Source: Rhodobacteraceae bacterium HLUCCO18 (GTDB lineage: Bacteria > Pseudomonadota > Alphaproteobacteria > Rhodobacterales > Rhodobacteraceae). Taken from it: 58,553 bases of DNA. Position 1 is the first letter of the stretch. Each line of letters opens with the position of its first letter. The notes below the pieces were generated by a model. That model was not told where the DNA came from. It did no database searches and saw nothing but the letters and a program-made list of their open reading frames with translations. The stretch lies in contig LJSY01000030.1 of assembly GCA_001314805.1 (NCBI GenBank), positions 1 through 58,553 on the forward strand, read 5' to 3'. The position numbers and the translations under genes were made by a program. Of the stretch, positions 1 through 8,297 are shown piece by piece.

Positions 1-113
1 CATGTGGCATATCCCTTTCTCGGCTGAGAATTGACGGCGACTCGACACCGCCATGATATGCCGCCCCTCAGGGCATCACCAACTTCCGACCATAGCTCAT
101 GTGACGTAGTCTC

Positions 114-1178
114 CTAGGTCAAGTCCGCGTCGATGGCTTCCGGCACTACCGGCTCGCAGGCGGTCACGGCACGGGTCGTCTTTCGACCTATAATCTCGTC
201 CAGATGCTTCGGAGCAAGACCAAAGCCTGGCCGTACACTGCGCACTGCATCAGGCCCAATAATTTCACCTGGCCCGAGATCGCGCGTGAAGTAGAGCGAG
301 CGACGGAACTTGACGTTGCCCAACTCACTGTCTTTACGCCCATAGTCCACGCGTCCAAGAGCATCCCAGGCGGTGCGTGCCCCCGCACAAAGCTCTGCCA
401 ATTCGGCGGGCTCCAGCGAGAAACTGTCATCTGGTCCGCCGCCTGCCCGGTCGAGCGTGACATGCTTCTCGATGATGGCGGCACCCAGAGCAACGGCTGC
501 GATGGCGGTGGTGTTGTCGAGGGTATGGTCAGAAAGGCCCACAATAGCTCCGAATGTCTCGGCCATGTGGGCAAGGGTGAGCAGGTTGTAATCTGAGGCA
601 GGCGCAGGATAGCCCGATACGCAATGCAGCAGCGCTAGCTCTTTGCAGCCGGCGTCACGCGCAGCCGCAACGGCTTCCGCGATTTCGGTCTCGTCGGCCA
701 TGCCGGTAGAGATGATCATTGGTTTGCCCGTTGCCGCGATGTAACGGATGAGGGGCAGGTCCACCGCTTCGAAGGAGGCGACTTTGTACGCCGGTGCACC
801 GAGGTCCTCGAGCAGGTCCACAGCGGTCGCGTCGAAGGGTGAGGAAAAGATCGTGATGCCAACCTTGCGTGCGTGTTCAAAAAGAGTCGGATGCCAGTCC
901 CATGGGGTATGAGCCCAGTCGTATAGGTCCCACAGTGTGCGCCCTTTCCACAGGCCATCGACGATCTGAAAATCGGTTTTGTCAGAACGCAGCGTGATCG
1001 TGTCGGGGGTGTAAGTCTGGATCTTTACGGCGTCGGCGCCACTAGCCTTTGCCGCGTCAATGATTTGGCAAGCAGTTTCCACGGATCCATTGTGGTTGGC
1101 GGATATCTCGGCAACGATATAGGGGGAAAAACCCGGGCCGACGTGGTGTCCTGCAATATTGAATTGGTGCACGATCAT
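114..1178 (-). CDS. pseI: Pseudaminic acid synthase
   Basis: Condenses 6-deoxy-AltdiNAc with phosphoenolpyruvate to give pseudaminic acid, in the cytoplasm. The 354-residue protein has a NeuB-type TIM barrel (about 20-270) opening with AEISANHNGS near residue 23, the EKHVTLDR motif near 240, and a C-terminal SAF/antifreeze-like domain from about 285. The closest paralogues are sialic and legionaminic acid synthases, but the neighbours (PseB, PseC, PseF, PseG/H) make the pseudaminate assignment firm. The start overlaps the stop of the pseG-pseH gene by ATGA (1175-1178). It is the last gene of the minus-strand operon visible here. The 113 bases beyond it hold no gene I can recognise. Confidence 0.93.
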   Translation of the reverse strand: MIVHQFNIAGHHVGPGFSPYIVAEISANHNGSVETACQIIDAAKASGADAVKIQTYTPDTITLRSDKTDFQIVDGLWKGRTLWDLYDWAHTPWDWHPTLFEHARKVGITIFSSPFDATAVDLLEDLGAPAYKVASFEAVDLPLIRYIAATGKPMIISTGMADETEIAEAVAAARDAGCKELALLHCVSGYPAPASDYNLLTLAHMAETFGAIVGLSDHTLDNTTAIAAVALGAAIIEKHVTLDRAGGGPDDSFSLEPAELAELCAGARTAWDALGRVDYGRKDSELGNVKFRRSLYFTRDLGPGEIIGPDAVRSVRPGFGLAPKHLDEIIGRKTTRAVTACEPVVPEAIDADLT

Positions 1179-2752
1179 TCCTCTTTCGTTGTGACCGCCT
1201 GCGAAAGCGTGCGGAACAGGTGGACAAAGGCGCCTTTCCGACTACCCTCGACATATCCTGCTAGTTGGAAGGCGCGTATCGAAGCGGTATTCTCCACGTG
1301 GATTGACGCGCGCAGCCTAGTCAGGCCTTCGGCAGCGGCGTGATGTTCAAGCGCCGTGAGCGCGGCTCCAGAAATCCGTTGCCCGCGGCACTCTGGGGCG
1401 ACGACAACGCTAGCTTCGGCCGTGCCCGGTCGTTCCGCGTCTAGGTCGAGCCTGAGGTGTGCGACGGGTTGTCCCGCTACCTCTGCGATCAGCAAACGAC
1501 GATATGGATCGGCAAGGGCCTTCCTGAACCACGCAAAATGCGCCTCGGGAGATGGCGATGGTTTGCCCCGATAGTATCGGGCATCCTTCACGTCACTACG
1601 CCAAGCAAGCACATCGGCAGCGTCTCCTCCAGTGGCATCTCGCAGTCTCACCCGAGGTGCAAGAAAACGGCGGCTCACGCGGGCCACGCCGCAGCCGTCC
1701 GTGATGCGGGATGCGGCTGTGGACATCGCAGAGAGATGCTCGGGCATAGCGACTTCTCCAATGATGACGAGCAAGCGGTGGGCAAAATCTTCCTCTGCGA
1801 CATGCCCGAGAGCACACGCAGCACCTGCAGCATGGAGAGCAGCAGCGATGGGTGCTTGGTTTTCGGCCAGAATTACGATCAAGGTGGGCAATCCTAAGCA
1901 ACATCTTTCCCAAGCAGTGCTGCCCGCGCCGCCAATCGCCAGATCCGCGTCGGCCATGAGGGATGCCATGTCTGCGACATCGGTCATTATTTCAACCCGG
2001 AATGGTGCGGCCATGACTCGGGCCTGGACACTAGCGAGCCAGGGGGCAGCAGGCCCCAAAACCACGGTCACCCTCGTGTCCGACGGCAGCGCAGCGTGGC
2101 CCAGAACGTCAAGCACTGCGGACGTTGCGTTGTCCTTGTCCACACCGCCCATCGAAATCAGTATGTGGCGAAGTCGGCTGACCTTGCGACGTTCCAAGCT
2201 TTGGACGCGAAGTGCCGCGAATTCTGGCCGAAGGAGCGCGTAAGCCGGTCCGATCAGTCGAATGCACTCTGTGGGTAAGAGCGCGTTGTAATCCATTTGC
2301 GCGCGACCGAGGTTCTGATCGAGCAGAAGGTCGCAGTCGTGTGGCCGGTCTGCGAGGTCGTCCACCGCGAGTATTCGAGGGCCAAGACTTCGTACAGAAG
2401 TCTCCCAGCGGTTATCCAAGGCGTAGTGGTCGACGACCAGCCAGTCGGGACGCGTATCCTGCAGAGCTGCCATGCTCAGGTTGGCGTCCACGTCCTGCGG
2501 CGCATCCAGCCAACACGCGTGCGGGGAACCGTCGGCGTCGGGGCCGACGTGGGGCGCTGGCAATAAGTGCAGCCGATGCCCTTTTTCCGCGATCCGCCTG
2601 CCCATGTGGCCGGGCAGATCGCGGCAGATGAAGTGGCATTCGGCACCCTGCGCTGTGAGGGCATCGGCGAGGGTAAGACAGCGCATGACGTGGCCGGTCC
2701 CGATTTGGAGCGAAGCGTCGGCGCGGAAAGCGAAGACCTGTCGATTGTTCAT
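1175..2752 (-). CDS. pseG-pseH: Fused PseG nucleotidase and PseH N-acetyltransferase
   Basis: One 525-residue reading frame joins two consecutive pathway enzymes. Residues 1 to about 355 are PseG, a GT-B-fold hydrolase that removes UDP from UDP-2,4-diacetamido-2,4,6-trideoxy-altropyranose. It shows GTGHVMRCLTLADAL with the likely catalytic His21, and GGAGSTAWERCCLGLP near 280. Residues from about 370 form a GNAT domain matching PseH, with the acetyl-CoA loop RGQRISGAA and the closing NTASIRAFQLAGY. PseH acetylates N4 before PseG acts, so fusion may couple the two steps. I chose the ATG at 2752 because it overlaps the upstream stop by ATGA; a further in-frame ATG exists 12 bases upstream. Confidence 0.9.
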   Translation of the reverse strand: MNNRQVFAFRADASLQIGTGHVMRCLTLADALTAQGAECHFICRDLPGHMGRRIAEKGHRLHLLPAPHVGPDADGSPHACWLDAPQDVDANLSMAALQDTRPDWLVVDHYALDNRWETSVRSLGPRILAVDDLADRPHDCDLLLDQNLGRAQMDYNALLPTECIRLIGPAYALLRPEFAALRVQSLERRKVSRLRHILISMGGVDKDNATSAVLDVLGHAALPSDTRVTVVLGPAAPWLASVQARVMAAPFRVEIMTDVADMASLMADADLAIGGAGSTAWERCCLGLPTLIVILAENQAPIAAALHAAGAACALGHVAEEDFAHRLLVIIGEVAMPEHLSAMSTAASRITDGCGVARVSRRFLAPRVRLRDATGGDAADVLAWRSDVKDARYYRGKPSPSPEAHFAWFRKALADPYRRLLIAEVAGQPVAHLRLDLDAERPGTAEASVVVAPECRGQRISGAALTALEHHAAAEGLTRLRASIHVENTASIRAFQLAGYVEGSRKGAFVHLFRTLSQAVTTKEE

Positions 2753-3834
2753 ACTCGTGCACAAATCTGAGCAAATAGATATTTGTTCTGCGCTCGTATA
2801 TGCTCGATAATGGGATTCATTGCCTCAAATACCAAGAATTCCGATTTTGCGTGGTAACGCACCATTGCCATCAGCGACTGCAAAGCAGATGCTGGTGCTA
2901 CGGATGAAAAATTCCGGTCGGATCGTTTTAGGTTCTTTAAGGCTCCATGAAGCCCCCCCCTTTTTTTCTCAAGGAAACATGGGTTTGACACTCGTAGCCC
3001 CAGAGACACGCCATAGTCAGCACCCCGTCCATCTTGCTCCAAAATGTAGCTCGGAATTCCTCGGGATAATGCTGAGACGTGGCCGTGAACACGAAAGCCC
3101 AAATGGAGGTCGCAGTCGTCGTAAATCGCAAGCCCTGCATCAGGATTCTTGAAGATTGATACAGATTCTATGCCTAAGGAATCACATGTCTCTTCCACCA
3201 ACGGATTTTCCCCATGTAGTGCGCAAATCAGCCTGCTTTGTGCAAAAGAATCACGGGCTTCACGCACAAGGCCCTTGAAAACAGGAAGATAGTGTCTCGC
3301 TTTGTGGGGATCGCTTATAACAATTTTTTTCACGCTCGGGGTCTTTCCAAACTTGCGTCCTTCTACCCCAAAGGCAACGTCTCCTGCATAACAGGGGCCG
3401 ATGACTCCTAGAGACTCAAGAAACGCCTGCGTGAGTATGCCTCTAGTCGAAAAAACCTTACTAAGTAATGCGAGTTCTTTTACCAGTTTTTTGTCAGCAT
3501 CCGTGAAGCCGCGTTGGGTCAAGTCAGCGCCCATCATCTCAAGCTCTGTTCCGGCTGCAATTACTGATAGCTGGGCGTTGGATGATAGAATGTCTCTAAT
3601 GTAAGGGTATACAGAGATGAGGTCGCCGCGCAATGCAAGGCATGCGAAAATTATCTGGTCAGCCCATGAAATAGATTCGAGTGCATCTTCTCTTTTGGTG
3701 GCGCGAAACAAGGTGGCGACTTCTGCGCTGGGATCGAAAAGTCGCAGGAAATCTTCGGTTGTCCTTGTTATTAGTGCGTCACCAATGTTGCGTGAACCTT
3801 CGGCAGGATAGGTACTGATGATCAGATATCTCAT
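2749..3834 (-). CDS. Polysaccharide pyruvyltransferase-family protein
   Basis: A 361-residue protein of the PS_pyruv_trans family (CsaB/ExoV-like). Visible marks are an N-terminal STYPAEGSRNIGDALITR (residues 7-24), where NIGD is typical, and a C-terminal block reading FRVHGHVSALSRGIPSYIL. Members add pyruvate ketals to sugars, and some act as glycosyltransferases. The substrate here is unknown; a pseudaminic acid-containing glycan is plausible from context. It sits in the middle of the pse operon and shares ATGA with both neighbours, so it is translationally coupled. The sequence is clearly more A/T-rich than its neighbours (27 G/C in the 60 bases 3301-3360), which suggests a separate origin. 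The ATG at 3834 was preferred over an upstream one because of the overlap. Confidence 0.75.
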   Translation of the reverse strand: MRYLIISTYPAEGSRNIGDALITRTTEDFLRLFDPSAEVATLFRATKREDALESISWADQIIFACLALRGDLISVYPYIRDILSSNAQLSVIAAGTELEMMGADLTQRGFTDADKKLVKELALLSKVFSTRGILTQAFLESLGVIGPCYAGDVAFGVEGRKFGKTPSVKKIVISDPHKARHYLPVFKGLVREARDSFAQSRLICALHGENPLVEETCDSLGIESVSIFKNPDAGLAIYDDCDLHLGFRVHGHVSALSRGIPSYILEQDGRGADYGVSLGLRVSNPCFLEKKRGGLHGALKNLKRSDRNFSSVAPASALQSLMAMVRYHAKSEFLVFEAMNPIIEHIRAQNKYLFAQICARV

Positions 3835-4529
3835 GAGATATGCTCGTTCTCTAGGAGTTCGAATAAAAGCTGCGCGTAATTCCAATCTTCCTCGGTGTCG
3901 ATGTCCTGCACACGATGACGCGGGAGCTCCAGCCCGACGGCGCCATCACCGTAGATCGGGGCGTCAAGTAGCCACTGTGCCGCTGAGGCCCAGTAGAACT
4001 GTCCAGCGTCGTGCCATGCCTCCTCAAGGTCCTGCGACCGCGTCTGGAAAAAGGCCGGTTCAAACATCTCGACGCGACCGTCCGATTTTCGGCGGAGCGC
4101 ACGTTGTACAGGGAATTCAAAGCGAGTCACCGGGAAAACGTAGCGCGCGTTCCCTTGATGGAGCCGCACTAGACCGTCGCGCAGATCGGACGGCCGAACG
4201 AAGGGCGCCGTCGCATATATGCAGCACACGTCAGTGGCGATAGCGCCCTTGTCGGCCAGCGCTTCCACAGCATGAGCAATCACAGGCCGTGTCGCGGTAG
4301 TATCGTGGGCGAAGCGACTAGGGCGCATGAAGGGGATCTCCGCCCCTGAGGCCTGCGCGACATCGGCGACTTCCGGACTGTCCGTGGACACGATGACGCG
4401 ATCGAAGCATCCGCTCTCGAGTGCCGCCTCGATCGACCATGCGATGATCGGTTTTCCGCAGAAGACACGAATGTTCTTCATCGGAATGCGCTTACTCCCT
4501 CCGCGCGCGGGAATGACAGCGAGCCTCAT
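3831..4529 (-). CDS. pseF: Pseudaminic acid cytidylyltransferase
   Basis: Activates pseudaminic acid with CTP to give CMP-Pse, the donor used by glycosyltransferases. The 232-residue length is usual. The CMP-sugar synthetase signature PARGGSKRIPMKNIR lies at residues 7-21, and QFYWASA near residue 178 is typical of PseF rather than NeuA. The ATG at 4529 overlaps the pseC stop, and the stop overlaps the start of the pyruvyltransferase-family gene, both as ATGA. Specificity for pseudaminate over legionaminate rests on the surrounding pseB/C/G/H/I genes. Confidence 0.92.
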   Translation of the reverse strand: MRLAVIPARGGSKRIPMKNIRVFCGKPIIAWSIEAALESGCFDRVIVSTDSPEVADVAQASGAEIPFMRPSRFAHDTTATRPVIAHAVEALADKGAIATDVCCIYATAPFVRPSDLRDGLVRLHQGNARYVFPVTRFEFPVQRALRRKSDGRVEMFEPAFFQTRSQDLEEAWHDAGQFYWASAAQWLLDAPIYGDGAVGLELPRHRVQDIDTEEDWNYAQLLFELLENEHIS

Positions 4530-5674
4530 CCGCCGAGTTCTGCCTTCAGGGCAGCGACTACCGAATTTTGCTCGTCATCGGTCATGTTGGGGAAGAGCGG
4601 CAGGGATATCGCTTCTGAATAGTAGCGTTCGGCTTCAGGAAATGTCCCCGGCATAAGTCCAAGCGCACGATAGTAAGGCTGTAGGTGAACGGGAATGTAA
4701 TGCAGGTTGACCCCAATCCCTCGAGCTCGGAGCCCTTCGAAGACCGTCTTGTGTCTGTCCGCATCGACGCGGACGACGTATAGATGAAATGCCGACAAGG
4801 TGTCCTCGCATCGGCCGGGCCGGACCACAGGTACGTTTGAAAGTAGACTGTCATACCTCTCCGCCCGGGCATTTCGGCGTGCGACGTAGTCGTCGAGCCG
4901 CTTCATCTGCGCGACGCCCAACGCGGCCTGGATATCGGTCATGCGGTAGTTCCAACCCAGTTCGATCTGCTGATAGTACCACGGGCCATCCGGCGCTTGG
5001 GTCATTTCGGATGGATCGCGGGTGATGCCGTGGCTTCGTAGCCGATCCATCCGCCGCGCGAGATCCGCATCTCTCGTCAGCGCTGCCCCTCCCTCACCGG
5101 TAGTTACGATCTTGACCGGGTGAAAGCTGAACACGGCTATGTCGCTGTGCTCGCAGTAACCCACCGCTTGGTTTCCGTAACGCCCGCCTATCGCATGGGA
5201 CGCATCCTCGATCACGTGGAAGCCGTATTCGCGGGCCAGCGCACCGATCCTGACCATGTCGCACGACAGCCCAGCAAGATGGACAGGTACCACGATCTTG
5301 GGAAGACATCCCGCGACTGCGGATCGACGCAGTTTTTCTTCCAAACTGTCAGGGCACATGTTGCCGGTGGAAGGATCGATGTCCACAAAATCGACCTCGG
5401 CACAGCAGTAGCGCGCGCAATTGGCTGACGCAACAAAGGTGACCGGAGAGGTCCAGAGCGTGTCTCCCGGCCCGAGGCCAAGGGCCGCGCAGGCGATATG
5501 CAGGGCCGAGGTCGCGCTGTTGACCGCGATGGCATGGGACGCTCCCGTGGCGGCATTCAGAGCCTCTTCGAAGCGACGAACGGCTGGCCCTTGCGTCAGG
5601 AAATCGGATCGCAGGACCTCGACCACAGCCTCGATATCTTCCTCGCATATTTCTTGTCGGCCGTACGGGATCAT
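4526..5674 (-). CDS. pseC: UDP-4-keto-sugar aminotransferase (pseudaminic acid pathway)
   Basis: PLP enzyme of the DegT/DnrJ/EryC1 family that aminates C4 of the PseB product. The protein has 382 residues. SFHPVKIVTTGEGGA contains the PLP lysine K188, and VIEDASHAIGG (154-164) gives the PLP-phosphate region. The frame is open another 312 bases upstream, but the true start is the ATG at 5674. It has a CGGAGG ribosome-binding site, and the first residues IPYGRQEICEEDI match the family's N terminus. The open upstream part is the remnant of a decayed methylase gene. The pseF start overlaps the stop. Confidence 0.92.
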   Translation of the reverse strand: MIPYGRQEICEEDIEAVVEVLRSDFLTQGPAVRRFEEALNAATGASHAIAVNSATSALHIACAALGLGPGDTLWTSPVTFVASANCARYCCAEVDFVDIDPSTGNMCPDSLEEKLRRSAVAGCLPKIVVPVHLAGLSCDMVRIGALAREYGFHVIEDASHAIGGRYGNQAVGYCEHSDIAVFSFHPVKIVTTGEGGAALTRDADLARRMDRLRSHGITRDPSEMTQAPDGPWYYQQIELGWNYRMTDIQAALGVAQMKRLDDYVARRNARAERYDSLLSNVPVVRPGRCEDTLSAFHLYVVRVDADRHKTVFEGLRARGIGVNLHYIPVHLQPYYRALGLMPGTFPEAERYYSEAISLPLFPNMTDDEQNSVVAALKAELGG

Positions 5675-6316
5675 GGCGGCGCGCCTCCGTTTTTTTTGAG
5701 TCCTTTGGCGCCGCTCGAGCAGGAACCACGCGATTTCGCCCATCGGTGCTGGATCATCCCGATGGTACAAAACCCATAGTCGACGAGGCCAAAGTCGTGA
5801 AGGTCCAACATTTTGCCGGCGAAGTCGCGCTTGATCAGTATGTCGGCATGTCCGCGGAGGGCACCTTGACGGCGCGGAAATTTTGTACGCGGCGATCAAC
5901 GAGTAGCGGCGCGATAGTTGCGCGAGATTGTCGCAGACGCGTTGCAGCCTACATGGGTCGATACGGATGAGAACGCCCTTGGTCAAGATCAGGTCGATAC
6001 TGCCCTTTTCGTCCAGCCCCTCGACAAATTAAGGGTTCACGATCCAGTCCACGCCAAGTTGCACGGGTTCGCGCGCTGCCGTTTCGTTGATCGCTATCCT
6101 CGAGAGATCGTCGGTGCCGAGTAGTTCAGCGCTTGCGGATTCAGCCCGATACTACACTAGATCCTTTAGATCGAGCGGATGCCCGAAGCTTCCCGAAATG
6201 CGCGCGCGGTACGCGACCGCTTGGGCAAGGTATTGATTAACGCGATTGCCCTTCAGATAGGCATCGCCCAATATCGTAGCCCACAAACTCCCCTATTCGG
6301 TTTGAGAGACAGGCAT
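5671..6316 (-). pseudogene. Decayed pseudaminic acid biosynthesis-associated methylase
   Basis: The 660 bases between pseB and pseC are not empty. Read on the minus strand from the ATG at 6316, they encode recognisable pieces of the SAM-dependent methylase family often carried in pse clusters, but spread over several frames. The start MPVSQTE is followed by TAG and then SLWATILGDAYLKGNRVN. A frame change gives IGLNPQAL, another gives LSRIAINETAAREPVQLGVD, then comes a TAA. TKGVLIRIDPCRLQRVCDNL follows, then ILIKRDFAGKMLDLHDFGLV in a shifted frame, then YHRDD and EIAWFLLERR in the first. An intact copy would probably end in TGA at 5671-5673, overlapping the pseC start. Several frame breaks and stops between intact neighbours argue for real decay rather than one sequencing error. 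Family identification is from memory of its motifs. Confidence 0.8.
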
Positions 6317-6335
6317 CGCCTCAATATCCCCCTTG

Positions 6336-7334
6336 TCAGATCGCACCGACACGTGCGCTGTTTTCCCTGATCCAGGCAGAGAGCTGGTCATGGGACATCC
6401 AGTCGGTGTTGGCATCGCTCGAATAACAGAAATCTTCAGCCACCTTCACCCCATCTTTGATGCGGATTGGGTCTGCAGACCAGTTGTGGATTGCGGGAAG
6501 AACCTTGAAATGCTCCTCATATTCATATGTGTACGGCGCATCCTCGACACCGATCATTTGTTCATGGATTTTCTCGCCCGGCCGTATGCCGACGATCTCC
6601 TGTTGGGCGTCAGGCGCGATGACGCGGGCGATATCAGTCACTCGCATTGACGGGATCTTCTTGACGTAGATCTCGCCACCGATCATGTCGGATAGTGCGT
6701 GGAACACGAGTTCCACCCCTTGTTCGAGCGAGATCATGAACCGGGTCATACGCTTGTCCGTGATCGGTAAGACGCCCTTGTCACGGATCGACATGAAGAA
6801 CGGGATCACGGACCCGCGAGACCCCATGACATTTCCATAACGGACCACGGAAAACCGCGTGTCGTGCTCGCCGGCATAGGAGTTTCCGGCCACAAAGAGC
6901 TTGTCGGATGCGAGTTTGGACGCGCCATAGAGATTCACAGGGCTTGACGCTTTGTCAGTCGACAGTGCGACGACGCGCTTCACTCCTTTATCGATGCAGG
7001 CATCGATTAGGTTCATGGCGCCGATGACGTTGGTCTTGATGCACTCGAACGGGTTGTATTCTGCCGTTGGCACGATCTTGGTGGCAGCCGCGTGGACAAC
7101 ATAGTCCACCCCGTCGAGCGCTCGGTAGAGACGCTCCCGATCCCTTACATCACCGATGAAGAAGCGGAGTCTAGTGTCGCCCTCAAACTTTCTTGCCATT
7201 TCCCACTGCTTCATCTCATCCCGCGAGAGAATAATAAGCTTGGCGGGGTTGAGGCGTTCCAGCGCCGCCGGTACGAAGGCGGATCCGAACGAGCCTGTGC
7301 CGCCGGTGATGAGGATTCTCGAGTTCGGTTCCAT
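6336..7334 (-). CDS. pseB: UDP-GlcNAc 4,6-dehydratase (5-inverting)
   Basis: First step of pseudaminic acid synthesis: dehydrates UDP-GlcNAc at C4/C6 with inversion at C5. The 332-residue SDR enzyme has the NAD(P) loop GGTGSFG at residues 11-17. It carries the FlaA1/PseB catalytic set STDKA (D127, K128) with Y136 and K140, which distinguishes it from non-inverting dehydratases. The ATG at 7334 has an AAGGA ribosome-binding site. It is the promoter-proximal gene of the minus-strand pse operon. The next reading frame downstream, 19 bases after its stop, is a pseudogene rather than the usual coupled pseC. Confidence 0.94.
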   Translation of the reverse strand: MEPNSRILITGGTGSFGSAFVPAALERLNPAKLIILSRDEMKQWEMARKFEGDTRLRFFIGDVRDRERLYRALDGVDYVVHAAATKIVPTAEYNPFECIKTNVIGAMNLIDACIDKGVKRVVALSTDKASSPVNLYGASKLASDKLFVAGNSYAGEHDTRFSVVRYGNVMGSRGSVIPFFMSIRDKGVLPITDKRMTRFMISLEQGVELVFHALSDMIGGEIYVKKIPSMRVTDIARVIAPDAQQEIVGIRPGEKIHEQMIGVEDAPYTYEYEEHFKVLPAIHNWSADPIRIKDGVKVAEDFCYSSDANTDWMSHDQLSAWIRENSARVGAI

Positions 7335-7572
7335 CGGGTTCCTTCGCAGATGGATGTTCCGGCGACGGCAGAGCGTCTGTTGCGTCTATGTCGCCCAGAT
7401 TCCTGCGATTGGCCCGGGCGCCTCTTATAGCAGCGTCGAGGGTGTCCACAAGAAGCGAGCGCCGCGGTAGGACTCGAGGTGCGAGCACCCTTGCCGATCT
7501 GTCAGTTCGCTTCTAGACAAGCACAGGTATCCGGAGGCCACTCCCCTGTCGAACCCACTGCGAAATCTATGG
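7335..7572. promoter_or_regulatory. Divergent spacer between the pse operon and an FkbM gene
   Basis: This 238-base gap must hold the promoter of the minus-strand pse operon and that of the plus-strand FkbM gene. I see no convincing -35/-10 pair, repeat or operator. A GGAGG at 7533-7537 is the best ribosome-binding site in the plus direction. It suits a start upstream of the TTG annotated for the next gene. Confidence 0.4.
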
Positions 7573-8268
7573 TTGCATTACCACCGCCTGCGCAACACGG
7601 CCCAGATCACCATCGACGGGGTCCGGGTGTACGCCGCAGGAGATCATGTGCCAAAACCCGTTCGCAACGGTCTTTACAAGAATACATACGAGGATGCCGA
7701 ACGGCGTCTTCTGCAGCAGATCCTTCGCCGTGGCGACCGGGTGCTCGAGATTGGCGCTGGCATCGGTGTGGTGGGCCTTGTGGCTGCACGCATCACCGGC
7801 GGGCGAAACGTTCTGTCCTACGAGGCGAACCCGGCGCTCGAAGAGGTCATCCAAGCCAATTACGCTCTGAATAGAGAGCGTCCGCAGTTGCGCTTGAAGG
7901 CGATCACGCCAGACGGTGCAAGGGTTATCTTCCACCAGGCCGACAATGTGCTTTCGTCTTCAGTTCATGAACGGCGAGAAGCATGTCGCTCCGTCACCGT
8001 GGAGAGCGACAGCCTCGCAGCGGTTCTGGAGGAATTTTCACCCGACGTACTGGTGATGGACGTGGAAGGCGCGGAAACGCAGCTTCTGTCGTCGGCTCCG
8101 TTAGACGGCATTCGTGCTATCGTACTTGAACTTCATCCGCATATCGTTGGAGAGGAGGCCATTGCGAGGCTCGAAGCGCATCTCGAGGCAAGCGCGTTCA
8201 AGAAGGTTGCGGAGGATCGAAAGACCGTTTTGCTGGAGCGGGACGCCGCGGTCGTCTCGGCCTCCTGA
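7573..8268 (+). CDS. FkbM-family SAM-dependent methyltransferase
   Basis: A 231-residue class I methyltransferase. VLEIGAGIGVVGLVAA (around residues 58-73) is the SAM-binding loop and DVLVMDVEGAE (around 154-164) is the acidic motif typical of FkbM enzymes, which O-methylate sugars or antibiotics. The start is uncertain. TTG at 7573 gives HYHRLRN as N terminus, but the frame is open upstream and a GGAGG at 7533-7537 would suit a CTG at 7546. A nearby ATG at 7569 is out of frame. Followed after 29 bases by a glycosyltransferase-like gene, so it probably modifies a surface sugar. The specific acceptor is not predictable. Confidence 0.75.
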   Translation: MHYHRLRNTAQITIDGVRVYAAGDHVPKPVRNGLYKNTYEDAERRLLQQILRRGDRVLEIGAGIGVVGLVAARITGGRNVLSYEANPALEEVIQANYALNRERPQLRLKAITPDGARVIFHQADNVLSSSVHERREACRSVTVESDSLAAVLEEFSPDVLVMDVEGAETQLLSSAPLDGIRAIVLELHPHIVGEEAIARLEAHLEASAFKKVAEDRKTVLLERDAAVVSAS

Positions 8269-8297
8269 ATGGGGCCTGGCATCGGCAGGAAGCGTTG

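Noticed and set aside
1-113. Minus-strand peptide with SRRQFSAEK, reminiscent of the start of an IS transposase OrfA
   Set aside because: Only a few residues match before the window ends, and the frame cannot be extended.
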